A stretch of DNA of 64,000 nucleotides from Hemileia vastatrix (lineage: Eukaryota > Basidiomycota > Pucciniomycetes > Pucciniales > Zaghouaniaceae): assembly GCA_030280995.1 (NCBI GenBank), contig JASXTE010000161.1, positions 1 through 64,000 on the forward strand, given 5' to 3'. Below, piece by piece: positions 12,394 through 25,722 of this stretch. Made by a program: the position numbers and the translations under genes. Within the stretch, counting starts at the first letter, position 1. The number at the start of each line of letters is the position of its first letter. The notes below the pieces were generated by a model, which saw only the letters and a list, made by a program, of their open reading frames with translations, was not told where the DNA came from and searched no databases.

Positions 12394-15300
12394 TCACTTA
12401 GAATATGTGCGAGTGAACTTGACCAATTGAGCAGATCGATTTGGTCGGATAGGAGTCGAACAGTCATAAGAAACTTGTCGTCTCATTGATGATGGTCGAT
12501 TATGTTGATGATGAACATTTCGAGCGTAAGATGTTCCTTCGTTCACGTGTATATTGTGAGCAATTGAATCATCTTCATGTGTATGCACAACATTGAGTGG
12601 CGAGGAAGAAAATGTATAAAACAAATGATTTTGCTTTTTACCTTTTTTATTGGTCGTGTTGACTGATTGTTCAAGTCCTTGTTCTATATGTTCTGATTCT
12701 TTTTCTTCTCGAATTGATTTGCATCTAATAACCGATGACCTCGTTGCCATGGGAGGAGGAGGAGGAGGTGGAATAATTAAAAAAGAATCTCCACTCAGTA
12801 TAGATTGTGATCTTTGCCTTCTTTCTCGATCTCCTTCATTTCTCATCTTCCCTGAAGCTGAATAGACGTCATGAAATTTTTTCTTATCGGTCAAATCGCT
12901 TAATCTGCCACTGGCAGTTCGAATTAATGATGATGATGATGCTGCCAATCCACTAGGTCCTTTGGATATCATTGATTCTTCAACGCCCATACTAACCTCT
13001 TGATCAAATTTACTTGACAATTGACGAGATGATCGGTGATTGTTGTGGTCGCTTTTAATTTCCTTGGTACTGGATGAACATGATATAGCAAATTTTATTT
13101 CTTTCATCATTTCTGAACACAATGATGTTGACGAATCGGTTGATTTCATTGCTCGCCAAAAAAATTCAAATAGTGCTACAATAAAGGAAATACCAAGTCC
13201 TCCGAGTAAACCAACAAATACACCACCGACATTAGCTAAGGATAATTCATTCACACCAGAACCTTTCTTCGAATCTTCTCCAGAACAAGCTCCGCCTCCT
13301 CTGTTAATTGAAAACACGATGAAGAGGTATGAGATGTAAGAAATAAGATGATTAAAATGAAGACTAATTAAAATGAGTAAATTGAGTAAAATGAGAAATA
13401 CGAGGGTCATTACACACTTTAACTCAAAGGTACTCAAGAAAGATAATTTTTCTTTTCCTTCTTTAACTTTTCCTTTTAATCTTTCTCTTCTTTCTCTTCT
13501 TCCTCTCATTCTACTCTTATATAGTATTTGCTTGTCTTATGCTCAACTTTTAGGATGTTTCAACCCTTAACATTAACCATTCACTTGTTTAAAAGATGAT
13601 GATGAATAAATTTACCTTTTTTGTTTCCACCAACGATCTTTGAGTGTGTGAAGGACACCTGATTCTTGTAGCTGAAGAATTGCTTGGGATAAAGGTGTTC
13701 GATAGGGTGAATCTTTCCTCGTAGCAATTCCATATCCTTTAGAGTCCAACAAACCTCCAATTTGTGTTAGGTTACAATTTCGTTCAACGATATACTCAAT
13801 AGAAGCAGATTCCATGAGAAAAGCGTAATTACCCTTGAGAACTCTTTCTTTACCTTCTCTGTTAGAAGAAACAAAATTTTCTTGGTTAGAATCCATAAAT
13901 TTCCACATTTTTTTGTAGGTAGGGATGGACGATTCTTGAAAAAAAGATCTCGTTGAACCAGTTGCCACACATCCATAAGCAATTTCTGTTTGTTTAGCTA
14001 AATCTTCAGCAGATTCAATGGGATAAACTACTTTTTCAACGGTTAAAAATGCTGCTAAATTAGCAGTGTAAGATGATATTGTTATTAGGGTAAAAAAATA
14101 CCAAATTCCGGCAACAGTTCTTGTTGATAATGATTTAGGTGTTAAGTTAGACCCTTGTTGCATCAATGAACCGATAGTAAACCAGAATGAATTTAATAGG
14201 GAAAAACCATTCTCTAAAACCTGCTCGTCTCTACGACAAGGATGTGGATTATCCCATTCGTATGGTGATAGACGACCAACAATGAATAATATCACCGATA
14301 CCACTACATATGCTCCAACAACGTAGATCCAAACAACCATTGAAAAAGGCGAAAGAAAGGAAAAAAGCGTTGTCACTTTTGTCGTCGGTTTCTTGAATAG
14401 AATGGAAATTCCTGTGTTCATGAATGGAAGAGTGAAATCCACTGCCTCTTCTCGCTTTGAAGTAATCGTCAAATCAGCAACTGCCATGTCTATCACCAGT
14501 CAAGTTGAAGTAAAGGAATAAAAGTACAAGCAAAAGAAAAGAAAATAGTAGAGGTGAAAGGGAAAGTTCATTTGACTTTCTTTTCAACTTTTCAATCATG
14601 TTACAGTCAAAGGAAAACCTTTGTCCCTCACTCGATATGGAATAATTCTTTTTCATTCATACAAGTTCCTCACTAACTCTAGTAACAGTGTGAATTTTCT
14701 TCTACTGTATCAATGGTTCTTTTCACCAAAAGGATGAGATGAGTAGCCAATTTATATTCTTATGCTGTTTCTGTGGAAACTTTGTGACAATTATTTATTC
14801 TTTCTCACCTCCAACTCACTATTGTCATGTGCTACAAGTTTTCTCCAGGTTTGTCTTAGCAAAGAGTGGTCAAGTGACATTTAATTAATGAAACTTGAAA
14901 ATGCTTGACACAAAATAAAGAACAAACGAATAATAAAGAACAATTATTATAATTAGAACTTACCTGCTTCACCTCTTAGAACTTCACCAATCATCCCATT
15001 CCATCCACCGTTTTGAGTCTTGACACCGTACGCTTTGTCCTTGACCAATTGAAATGTATACTTGAAACGAAGTATCTTGGATAGTTCCTCAACAAGATCA
15101 ATGCCATAGCCTTCGAATTGTTCATTTCCGTCTTTTTTATCGGCTGAATCACGCAACATACAGTATGGTTCATTGAGAACAGTAGTGACAATAAGATCTT
15201 TGTTTCTCATGGACAACATGACGTAATGAGCGAAAAAATCATCAGTTGTTTGTAAACCTTTTGATTCTGACCAAGTGGCTATTTCAGAAAGTCCAGTTTC

Positions 15301-18300
15301 AGTGATGGTGAGGACACTCATATGTATTTTATTTCTAAAACCATTTTCATCGAATGATACATGACCAGTCACACCATCGAATGAAATGGGTCTCATGTAG
15401 TTAACAATTGACGATCCATGAGTCCACGGATCGTCATTTTCACACTTGATAGGAGTAATTTCAATTGACTTTGACTGATCCACCGCTTGTAGAGCTAATG
15501 CAAGCAATTTCACTGCATCATAGATCAATGCAGTCTCTGTCCTTGATGTCAACGGATTGGGAACTTGGCCCGGCTTGTCACGAGATGCCTTGAGCCATTT
15601 GGCAAAATCTACACAGTCGGCAAAAAAGCAGAAGAGCAGAAGAGCAAAAAAGCAGAAAATTGAAAATTGGTTTAACTCACACTACTACATCTCTATACAT
15701 ATCTAAAAAGTTTTATATGTCTTCCGGTGGGTTTGTGTATATGTGTATATGTGTATAAGTGAATATGAGAGAATATGAGAGAATATGAGAGAGTCTGTGT
15801 CTGTGTGTATGTGTATTTATCCTTCTCTCTGTACTTTGCTCGAATTATGTTTTATGAATGATCATTCGGCACTTTTAGACATTCAGTCAGTCGAAAATCC
15901 GCCTGACAGATGAGCACACATTCTCACATTATTTTACATTTTTGTATTTGGCATGGAAAGATGTACAAGCAGGCAAGGAGACAAAGAGGAAAATAGAACG
16001 AGACACTCGGGATCAAATGGGATGAAATGTGCTGAGTGAATGCAAGCAATTCAAACAAGGAAAAAGCAAATTGCGTCGCAAAATATATTTTTTTCTTTTT
16101 TTTTCCTTTTTTTCTTTCTCTCCATCTTTCATTCTTTTCTTCTTTCTTTCTTTTTTTTTGTGCTCCCTTTTACCTGGACTTTCTGTGTCGATTAATCTCA
16201 AACCAGAAATCTTCGTCCGTGAAAATTTGAAGTCTTCCAGATCGACTGCTTGTAGGTCAAGTGATGTAACAAGGTACGAGTAGGGTTCAGTCATCATTCC
16301 GACCTGTTGTGCGTGCCTCAGAGCAGTTTGAATGTTTTCAGATCTCACATCAAGAACCTAGTTGGTTGAGTTAAGGAGCAGAGAGATCAAAGTCAAAAAT
16401 AATGATTGTGAATTGTGAGTCACAAAGCACAAGCAGAGAGAAAGTGTAGGCAAGTAAGAGGTAAGAAAGAAGGAGAAAAAAACAACAAAGAAGAAGAAAA
16501 AAAAGAAAGAAAAGACTAAAGGAGTATGGAGTAAGATGTAAGAAAGAACAAGTGAGACGTAACAAGAAGAAGAACAAGAAGAACAAGATGAACCAGAGAG
16601 AGAGTGAGAACAAGGAAGAAAAGAATAAAAGGCTAAGAAGAAGAAGAATAAATCCGCGATTCCATAAAAAAGGATGAAGTTGCTTTACTCACAATATTTT
16701 TTTCTTTATATTTGATCTTCCAGAAAACTTCTCTGTAAGGAAGTCCAGGTCTATTTTGATATGATGCAGTTAACATTGGTTAGTGGTTGCCTCTGTATAT
16801 TTTATTCAACTGTTATTTTTTTATTTTATTTTGTTCGACTGACTGAGATGTCGGGATGTTGGGATATTGAGAGATGTTCTGATATTATGATATTTTGTTA
16901 TCCTGTTATCCTGTTATTTCGTTACTCGTGTTTTGCCAATACATAAATTGCACATGGATTAGGCCGGTCAGGCGAATTACAAGTTACTCACGTGAATTGA
17001 TAAAGAGCTACTTTGTAGTCGATGGTTTGAGAATCTTTGTAGTAGAATTTGAAGTAGTCGGCTAGTCTCATGGCTCCTTCATTTTCTTCGTACAAAATGG
17101 CAAAATCTTTCCAATCCCACGCTCGGACTAAATCGGCCAGGGCTCGAGATATTATTTTAGCTCGTGGATATAAATTAATCGACAAGTCATCCCGATCAAT
17201 TTGAAAGTCCCAACGATTTTCAATGTGCGGAATTTCCAATGCATCGCACACTGATTGCACGGTAATCGATGTTGGACTTGTAAGAGGACCGAATATAGCG
17301 GCCACTCCTTTTTCCAGCAAGGTACACACTGTAAATGTACAACAACAAAAAAAACGAACAACAGATGAAAGGCAAAAGGGAAAAAAAGAACAGTAAACAA
17401 AGATGGGTGAGCTGTTAAGAAGCTTTCATAAGTCAGAGCCGAGAGTTCGGAGGCAAAAACGAACACACAACAGAAAACATAGTACAGAGTACAAAGAACA
17501 TACATTCGACTGCGAACTTTTTCTCCATGTCAAATGATGAATGAAGTAGAAGAAAAATTTACCAGAAGGAAAAACGTTAACTCACTTCTCTTGTGACCTG
17601 TTTGATCAATGATGAAAAGGACACTTGCTCTCACCTCTTGAGTCCTTGACACGGCAAACATACATTATTAAACAACTGTCAGGGCAGGTGAAAAGTGAAA
17701 TGAACGATTGTTCTTGTATACATAAAAAAAAGCAAGAAGAAGTCATCAACAAGATTATTTATCCGAAGTGCATCCTGAACTTTTTTCTTCTTCTTTTACA
17801 CACACTAATACTACAGGTTACTACTCGTTTATGTCTCCGCCTTATGTGCCTGCTCAAGAACCATGCTAATGTGCAAATCGGTCCTCGTGGCGACCTGTAT
17901 CATACACTCGGTGTGTTCATTCAATCGAAATTGAAAAATGACTTGCCACCTGATACCAGTTAAAAGAAGACAGGAAGGAAGGAAGGAAGGAAGGAAAAAA
18001 CTGCTCAGGTGGAAGAGAAGAAAAAATAATGAAAACGAGTGTCAAAGAATAAGCGAATAAGAGAGAACAAGAATATATATATTCGACTTTTTGTGCACAA
18101 GGACACAAGTTGAAGCAACTTGGAGAAAGTTGAAGCCCAAGGTGGGCATGAGAAGAGAGAATAAGAGGAAGAAAGAAAAAAGAAGGAAAAAAAGGAAAAG
18201 AAGAAAAAGAAGAAAAAAATAATAAGAAAAAAGAGACAGAAAGAAAGAGACAGAAAGAGAGAGACAGAGAGACAGTAACAGAGGAAAAGTTACGGAAAAT

Positions 18301-20875
18301 CATTTTAAAAAAGGAAATACAAGTAAAGAAGAAGAAGTCAGGATAACCAATTGCGATTCCAAACACACAACTTTGCTTTTATTCTTTTATTTTCTTCACC
18401 TGAAATTGCATTTTGTACAGGAAGGAAGAGTTGAAAGGACATTCAACTACAGTCACCGACAGATTAGCCATTGATGCAGTCTGCCCGTGACTTGGGTCCT
18501 TCTTGGCCTTTTTGTTCTATTCACAAGTTGCCTTATTTTTCCTCTTTTCTTTTTCCTTTTTTTCTTTTCCTTTTTTGCTTTTTCCTCTCTTTCTCTCTCT
18601 CGGCAGAGTGCATCAGGCAAATCGATTTACGGACAAGAAGAGGGATAAAGAGAGAAAGAAAGAAAAAAATTCTGCCATCCAGATGTTCGGCCACAGTTCT
18701 TTCTCTCTTTCTCTCTTTCTCTCTTGTACTCTCTTACTCTGTGTAACTTTTTTACTTTTCCATCCTTCTACCTTGTTTCATCCGACCTCCAGTTGGACGT
18801 GAAAAGAGCAGATACTCTTTCCCAAATTCATCCTTCAGTCAGTGGTGAATTTTTTACTGCCATCAATCCAATGATCGCTCCACAACAATAAATGAATGGA
18901 CAAGATGATGGCGCTGACCGATGTGTCCTCTTTCACCATCAGACAATCCACCATCAAACATCAGACCTTGAGACGGTCAGATGGTCAGAGAAGTGAAGTA
19001 TGCTCTTCGCTTGGTCGCCACTAACTGGTCAGCCATGGTCAGCCGTTTGGTCGAATCAAATGTCGAATGAAGGCATTCGACCAATCTGTGGACTGCGGCG
19101 AGGACAATCGTCACCTTGTCCAGTCAAGCAGAGTCAAACGTAGATCTGGCTGTTGAATCAATTATGCCATTTCTATCTGACTTTCATCTACACCGCGTCC
19201 AGATGAATGGATTACAAAGGTGAAATAGAACACCAATCTTATTCTTCTATTTCTTCCATTTCTACTATTTATTCTATTTCTTCTATTTCTTCTACTTCTT
19301 CTATTTCTTAGATATCTCCTGCCCGCTCTCACGCTTTCATGATCTTAGGCTCTTCTGCTTTTCTGCTTTTTTGCCCTTTTTGCATATGTTGCTTTTTTAT
19401 CCTCCTCAGTTTGCTTATTTGTTGTTCGCTTTTTTTCTTTAGCACTTTTTCTTTCTTTCAGTATTTCAGCCCTCCACTATCGGCTAATAAAATGGTCAAG
19501 GTAATTAGCGTACAATTAAATGCTTGTTACTGTTTGGGTTGGTATTGAAGCATCCTCACTCTTTACCACACCCAAGTCTCGTTTTGACTGATGAGACTGA
19601 TGAGACTGATGAGACTGATGAGAATGATGAGACTGATGGTTCAAGAGTGTCGAGGGAAATATCAAGCTAGGTAACTGCATCGCTCTTCACAGATCCGGCA
19701 ATAAGCATGAATGAAAAGGACTTCTGAGGTCACATACTTTGTAACATCAGATGCACGTGATGTGCTTTAGGCTTTTAGGACTTGCACTAACAAGCCACTC
19801 AAAGTCACAAATAACTGCAGTGTCGTTCCATTTTCATTGAGTGGATTCAATTGCTCAATCTCATAATACTTTAATGCGAAAGACAGTCGAGAAATACTGC
19901 TTGATAGTGTTCAATGCTACTTCTCTCTCTTTTTTCTTTGCGGGAAGAGACAACTTGTGGCAATGATCATTGAATGTTGCCAGAAAATGAGAAAATCAGC
20001 AGGATCGAAGATGCAAGTGAAAACTAATATTTTCACTTTACTCCTGCTGTTGTTGTTGCCTGTCCTGTTGTGTCTTTATGATGTTACTGTTGCCCTTATG
20101 CTGTCTTTGTCACCAAATGTTTCAAATGGGCCACATGCAGGAGACATTTGTGTCACCGTGAAAAACAGTCAAGATGAGTAGGAATATCAGTCGAATATGT
20201 TTCAATTGATCCACGAGCGCAATGAACGCAATGATAGCAAAGATGTCTCAATCTTCTCGATCTTCACTGCACAACTGTCAATTATTAATTGTACCATCAG
20301 TTGCAGTTGTAAAAGTGAGAACAGCTCATGACTCATGGCAAACACCCAGAAGTCTTCCGTTGCCTGGGAATACATCATATCATGCGAATATTCGCTACAT
20401 ATCACTTGGCGCAACTTGCATGGACAAGGAAAGGGATAAAAGTACGAGTAAGAGGAAGAGAAAGAGACTGAAGGAGAAGGATAAGAAGAAGAAGAAGAAG
20501 AATAAGAAGAAACAGAAAGAAAGACGACAAAGTCGACACAAGTGAAAGGAGCAAAAGATCTTTCCTGGCCAAAGTTGCAGCAAACAATGTCAACTGACCT
20601 GATTTGACGGCGTGAAAAGAGTCATTTCGAGTGACCCGTTCTATAAGGCTGGACAAATGAGTGTTAGGAAGAAGAGTTCCATCTGAATTGATGGATGAAA
20701 TGGCGTGATTAAATGCTAATTCTTGTTCCAATTCGCGAGTTGAATCGAATAAACCTCCTAATTTTATGGTTGACGGAAGTGCGTGTGAGAATCCAACAAT
20801 TACACTTGGAAGTAAAACTATAGTTCCGATACAAATAATGATGTTGTAATATGAAGAATATTTAACTTGACCCAT
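12394..20875 (-). CDS. Kainate-type ionotropic glutamate receptor, complete
   Basis: Seven exons on the minus strand: 20875-20599, 17328-16992, 16750-16693, 16357-16174, 15608-14964, 14489-13616 and 13300-12394. They total 3282 nt in continuous phase (1093 residues). Order: signal peptide, amino-terminal domain ([29 protein letters not shown]), S1, M1, pore loop, M3 (SYTANLAAF at about 640), S2, M4 (after [15 protein letters not shown]) and a long Ser-rich cytoplasmic tail. Glutamate-binding residues are in place: T508 and R513 in [11 protein letters not shown], and E727 in [10 protein letters not shown]. The Q/R site is Gln (Q611 in LMQQGS), so a Ca-permeable cation channel is expected unless edited. 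Family role: tetrameric glutamate-gated channel at synapses. The stop at 12394 overlaps a strong donor-like sequence (AA|GTGAGTAT), so an alternative longer C terminus is possible. A second receptor lies at 39495-43692. Confidence 0.93.
14490..14963 (-). other. Receptor intron 5
   Basis: 474 bp between the GEA and DMAVAD codons, phase 1, GTAAGT donor and GATAG acceptor. Nothing else seen in it. Confidence 0.8.
15609..16173 (-). other. Receptor intron 4
   Basis: 565 bp, phase 1. It contains a small array of 10-bp units (gaatatgaga, about 15761-15790) and a T/C-rich tract near 16085-16160 on the plus strand. Confidence 0.8.
15761..15792 (+). repeat. Minisatellite, 10-bp unit (gaatatgaga)
   Basis: Three perfect copies preceded by an 8-bp tgtgtata-like array, inside a receptor intron. 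Confidence 0.8.
17957..18330 (+). repeat. Purine-rich (AG) tract
   Basis: Long strand-asymmetric stretch, mostly A and G on the plus strand, with GGAA repeats near 17970-17996 and a GAAAGAGACA array near 18225-18275. Interrupted by a mixed part around 18060-18150. It lies in the large receptor intron. Confidence 0.7.
19586..19638 (+). repeat. Minisatellite, 9-bp unit (gactgatga)
   Basis: About six copies, one with a substitution; inside the large receptor intron. Confidence 0.85.
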
Positions 20876-20936
20876 TGTTTTTCGAAGTACATATGTTCGA
20901 ACCTCAAAGGTGAGTAAATTAATTAAATAACAGTTG

Positions 20937-20981
20937 AGTACATCAAGTACATCAAGTACAGCAAGTACAATAAGTACAAGA
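20937..20981 (+). repeat. Minisatellite, 9-bp unit (agtacatca)
   Basis: Five copies, the last three diverging at the unit end; just upstream of the minus-strand receptor start. Confidence 0.85.
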
Positions 20982-22124
20982 GCAAACAGGGCAAATTATG
21001 CAAAACAGATTGGAGGAGGAAAGAACCAAAGTACCCGGTGGTGTGTTTATGAAGAGAAAAAGCGACTGAAGAAAAGATGAGAAGAACGAACAACAGTTGT
21101 GCTCTCCGCACTTGAGAATAGTTATACTGATGTGAAGACACACATACACACAGAAAACACAGAAAACACACAGAACAGAAGAGAAGAGAAAAGCAGAACT
21201 ACAGCAAAGTCTCTGCCGTGTTGTACAGTGTTCACTGTTCACTGTTGGCTATACGTACGAGTCACTTTGACAAGAATCGATGCGAGTACATGCGTATCCC
21301 AGTCATCTTGTGTGTACCGGTGTGTTGTAAGTACGTGATAGAATTAAACAAAAATTCCCCTCAAACCACCGAGTCGACTTAGTTTAGTGGAAAATTGGTG
21401 AACAGTCGCTACACTCGCCGCACTTGCCATGGACACAAGCACAAGCAAGGTGAAACGTGAAGGTGAAAGTGAAAAACAAATCTTCCAAATTACCCGCATC
21501 TTATGGTGTCCACCTGCCTGTGAGGCCGGTAATAAGCATCTTTTCATCTTTCTTTCTCATTTCAGGTTTCTTGTGTTTTCTTGTCTTTTCTCTGTTTCCC
21601 TAGTTTCTACTTTACTTCTATATTACTCTCTTTTCTCTCCTTTCTTCATATATTGCCCCAATAGGTTGGTCCTCACATCCTCATCAGTTCGTAAGTGAGG
21701 TACAGGAAGAATGAGATGTCAGTTCGCCTCGGTCTGTCGGTTCTTTCGCCTTACCCTTTTCCTTTTGCTTCTCTTCTCTTGTATGCTTTACACTTGTCTT
21801 CTCTCTTTTCTCTCTGTTCTCTTTACTCTTTCCTTGCTCTGGAGACCATCAAGGCCACATCAGTGATATTCCTGGGTGAAATGTGACCTGCCTGTTGAAT
21901 TAATGATCATTTTGCCGTCCATTTAACTAACTTAATCCGTCAGTGCGATGCAAAGTCGAAGCAACAAAGCATTACACCAACAAAGCAACTGAACAACATT
22001 GGGAAGAGAAAAAAGGAAAATGTTAACTCGTGTAACTTAATTCTTACGTGTTGTACATGTTACTTTTATTCTTTTCATTAGAATAGCAAAACTAATTTAA
22101 CATTTCATATGTACACATAGGAAG

Positions 22125-22169
22125 CATACAAGACACACAAGACATACATGACATACAAGACATACAAGA
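22125..22169 (+). repeat. Minisatellite, 9-bp unit (catacaaga)
   Basis: Five copies with single substitutions. Confidence 0.85.
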
Positions 22170-23089
22170 AAGATATCAGGCGAAAATGTTGAATCGATGC
22201 AAGATAAATATTGTACTGTTGAAATGTTTATCTGACTGAGTGATGATGTTGATAACGACCCGGTTGGTGTTTTTATGATTTTTCTTCTTCTTCTTGTTTT
22301 GTTATGTGTTGTTGTTGTTGTTGTTGTTTTGATATTGTGTTATTTTGTTATGCTGTCGTTTTCTTTCACTTGTTTCGGTTATACTTCGGTATTTGAGTAT
22401 TTCAGCATTTCAGCATTTCAGTTATGTTTTCCATGCCACTTGAAGACAAAATAAGATTGAGAAAGACATTAACTTTTGTCAAGTTGTCGCCTTTTGTTCA
22501 TTCGTTCATTTGTCCTTCATCCATAAACATTTCACTATGCATATTTTCATGATTCAATGATGAGAGAACAATGAGTCTTGATGTCTCACAAGGGCTCTTG
22601 TGACAGCAAACAGATGAACTACTCCTGTGGACTTGTCCTGTAAACTTCTCCTGCCTACACTTGAATTATGTATCCGAAGAGCCTCGGATGAATCACAGCA
22701 TGTTGAACAGACAGTTGAGTATAGAAAGTATATGAGAGAAAGAGAAAGAGAAAGGGAAAGAGAAAAAGAAGAGAAAAGGCTGAAAGATAGAAAACATTTT
22801 TCTCTCTTTTCATCGTCAACCATTTGGACCATAGATTAACTTGCATCCTTACAAAAGACCGAAAAAAGCCTGAAAGACGGACACGTCGAGTACAACGTTC
22901 TATTGTTCAGTGGGCGAATCAAGTGTGTGTACATTTCGGTGTGTGTTATTCTGAGCATCAAGCTTTGTTTCAACCTTCTATTTAATGGAAGAAGGATAAA
23001 GGTAAAAATTCGATTGTGTAATTTCCGGAAGGAAAATTTCACACTTTCTACCACTTTCTGTGAGACAAGCCTCTTGGCATCCTCATCCC

Positions 23090-23190
23090 CTTCTTCATCA
23101 TTTTCATCTTCATCTTCTTCTTCTTCTTCTTCTTCTTCTTGTTCTTCATCCTCTTCATCATCCTCTTCCTCATCATCTTCATCCCTTTGT
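23090..23190 (+). repeat. CTT/CAT pyrimidine-rich simple repeat
   Basis: Imperfect trinucleotide repeat, read as poly-Ser on one strand and poly-Glu/Asp on the other. Open frames over it are composition artefacts. Confidence 0.85.
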
Positions 23191-24013
23191 AACAGGCCAC
23201 CTGCCTGCAACAGACACTCGGTTGTGAAAAAACTGACAAAGAAAAGACTGAAAAAGTAAAGACATCTTCAGCCTTCACAATCGTAAATGCATTTCCACTT
23301 GAGTGGAAAACGAGATGACATACATAAATACACTTTGGCCCACACACAGAGTACTGACTCGATCAGACTTCATCAGTACTGGACTTTCTTCAACCAAAAA
23401 GTTCACTAGAGCAAAGTGTGCCATGGAATATGGATATAAAACGCTTTGCAACTCACATTTCCTTCTTCTTGTTCTTTTTGCCTTTTTGCCTCTTTGCCTT
23501 TTCCCTTGTACTCCTGTACTTTTGTACATCACACTTTCTCTATGTGCTCTTTTACAAGTCACCTTGTAATGTGGATGCTTCTCTTGTCTTCTTTTTACTT
23601 AAAATTGCTTTCACTGGTATTTTTGTCTTCACTTTTGTTCGACATGAAAAGAAACGACGAACAAAGGTAGGTTCATTCATGTGACTCACACTTTGACACC
23701 ATCTAAAATATATCCTGTCATCAGATGTCTGGTGAAGCTGTTTGCTTACATCGAATTGCCATTCAATGAGGATTTTTTTATTCACCTACAAGTGTTCAAA
23801 CGTCACTTATTCACGTCACCCATGAAAATTATTTCGCTGGCAGTCGATCAGTCAGAAATTCCAAGTATGTTTCTTCATTCACCTTGGGCTATCATTTTGA
23901 TCTCTTCCCATGAAAAACAGCACTAATTCATTCGATGTGCTGAGTCAGATGGTGAATTCACTTTATTAACTCACTGATTAAGCAGCAATTCAGGCAGATA
24001 CAGAGAGAAGAGT

Positions 24014-24163
24014 ATGAAAATAGCAGCAAAAGTAGAAGAGACAGATCTTCCATACGAATTGGGTGACAAATTCCACCCAACAAGATATATGCTTTTGATG
24101 GAAGATGCTTTTGATAGAAATTATCTTTTAATTGACATCGAATTTACACCTGATTGCGATTAA
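24014..24163 (+). CDS. Candidate small ORF, 49 residues, unknown
   Basis: ATG to TAA of 50 codons, starting MKIAAKVEETDLPYELGD. Unlike the surrounding repeats its composition is balanced and protein-like, with an acidic C-terminal half. No family is recognised and no flanking splice sites were established. It could be a real micropeptide, an exon fragment of a lost gene, or chance. Confidence 0.2.
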   Translation: MKIAAKVEETDLPYELGDKFHPTRYMLLMEDAFDRNYLLIDIEFTPDCD

Positions 24164-24705
24164 CTGGTGAACTCGATGAGATAATCACTTAACCGACTGC
24201 GTATCACTCATCACTCACGGTGATCATTTGCTCCAATTACTTTGCGTGTTTAATCAAATGAATTTGCCGAATAAGTTGCCATTTGACGAATAAAAGCAAT
24301 TACCTCCAGGTATACGAGTCAATTGATTATTGTCACACATTAGTTAGACAAGTGTTCACCTGTCCATCTGATGGACCTAATATCTCACTTAAGTGAGGAA
24401 TGAGAATGAACAATGAACGATGAAGAATGAGTAAACAGTTATCTCAGTCAAAAGGTCAAACAAGTCAATTTCAGCTAAATTTTGTCATTATCGCTTTTAT
24501 TGAGTTTGCTCTTCATTCTTCATCTTGTCAATTAATCAAGATTCTCAGTTTACTCATTGGCTGACACGAAGCAACAATCGGAAAGAACCTAATTGACCAT
24601 AATAAATGTTTAACCAGCCAGTCTAAGTCTCTTTATTACATTTATTGGATGAAATCGACTTCGGTCCAGGTAATTTTATCCAATGTTTTTACCTGGTCGA
24701 CTCTA

Positions 24706-24791
24706 TCTGTTCTATTTGTTCCGTTTGTTCTATCTATTCTATCAGTTCTATGTGTTCTATCAGCTCTATCAGTTCTGTCAGTTTTGTCTGT
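24706..24791 (+). repeat. Minisatellite, 9-bp unit (tcagttcta-like)
   Basis: About nine degenerate copies keeping a strict 9-bp period. Confidence 0.85.
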
Positions 24792-25722
24792 TTTTTCCTC
24801 ATCAGTTGACCCAATTCGACCTCATAATGGCACTATTTACGCTGGGACAAGTTAATAAAAAGATCATTTCCTCCTCAAATGATCATTCGTTCCAATTGAA
24901 AGTCTTTCTACTCTCTTGAGGATTCAGTTGGAATAAATTAAATTAAAATATCTATTGATCAAGGCAAAAAAACACTCAAATAGAAGCATCACTTGCTGTT
25001 TCCTGAATCTTTCGCTCTTTTCCTTTTCCAATCTTCTTTAACTGTAATTCCTATAACCTGCTGCTTTGAAGTATAAAATATCAATTTAGTAACTGCTGTA
25101 GTGATAAACTTTAGTACAGTTTTAAAGTGCACCTCGTGTTTGATCATGAAAATGTATCCAGACCTTACTGGAAACTTTATATCTCCATTACTGATGAATT
25201 TTTCAAATACCACGGTGAAAGAACATCTCAACTTCTAGAACCACTCGATCTATAATAATTATGAGCACTGATCAAGTTTCGAGATGCATAATACCGGCTG
25301 CCTGATGATTCGACGATTGAAATTATCTCAGAGTTTCTTCAAAGAGAGAGTGAGTGAAAAGATCTCAACTTTTTCACCTTTCTACACTATTATACAGGTA
25401 CACCTTGCAACAGATTGACCTAGCTCATTGTAATTATTCAATTTGAGCTAATCAATTCGGTACTCTGACTACTTTGTTGATGAATCTAATTCATTCTTTG
25501 GTCACTTGCATAGTCTTCAACGAAATCGATATTCCGCGCATCAGAGCCAGCAGCTGGCTCTGTTTCATCAGCACGATCAGCTGTTCCCACTTTTGACAAC
25601 CTTATCTTACTGTGCTTCTTACCTTGACTCTTGTTTGATGGAATAAACCACCTTGACAGCCATAACAAGTATCATAGTATAGCTATATTTTGGATAAAAT
25701 CAACTAAATTCCTCTAATTATC

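Larger units (their letters stand above)
17329..20598 (-). other. 3.3-kb first intron of the kainate-type receptor
   Basis: Donor GTCAGT after the KS-G codon and acceptor TTTACAG define this intron. It is far longer than the others in the window and is full of homopurine/homopyrimidine tracts and simple repeats. No nested gene was recognised; the open frames inside it translate to low-complexity Phe/Ser/Leu or Lys/Glu strings. Confidence 0.75.
20876..25722. other. Gene-poor stretch between receptor 5' end and BACURD gene
   Basis: About 4.8 kb with no recognised protein. It should contain the receptor promoter near 20876. It holds several minisatellites, a pyrimidine-rich CTT/CAT tract at 23090-23190 and a 49-codon open frame at 24014, listed separately. 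Confidence 0.5.

Noticed and set aside
17917..18366. 149-codon Phe/Ser-rich frame on the minus strand inside the receptor intron
   Set aside because: It is the translation of a purine-rich repeat tract; composition alone explains it.
22836..23210. Acidic poly-Glu/Asp frame on the minus strand
   Set aside because: Product of the CTT/CAT trinucleotide repeat; no flanking conserved protein sequence.
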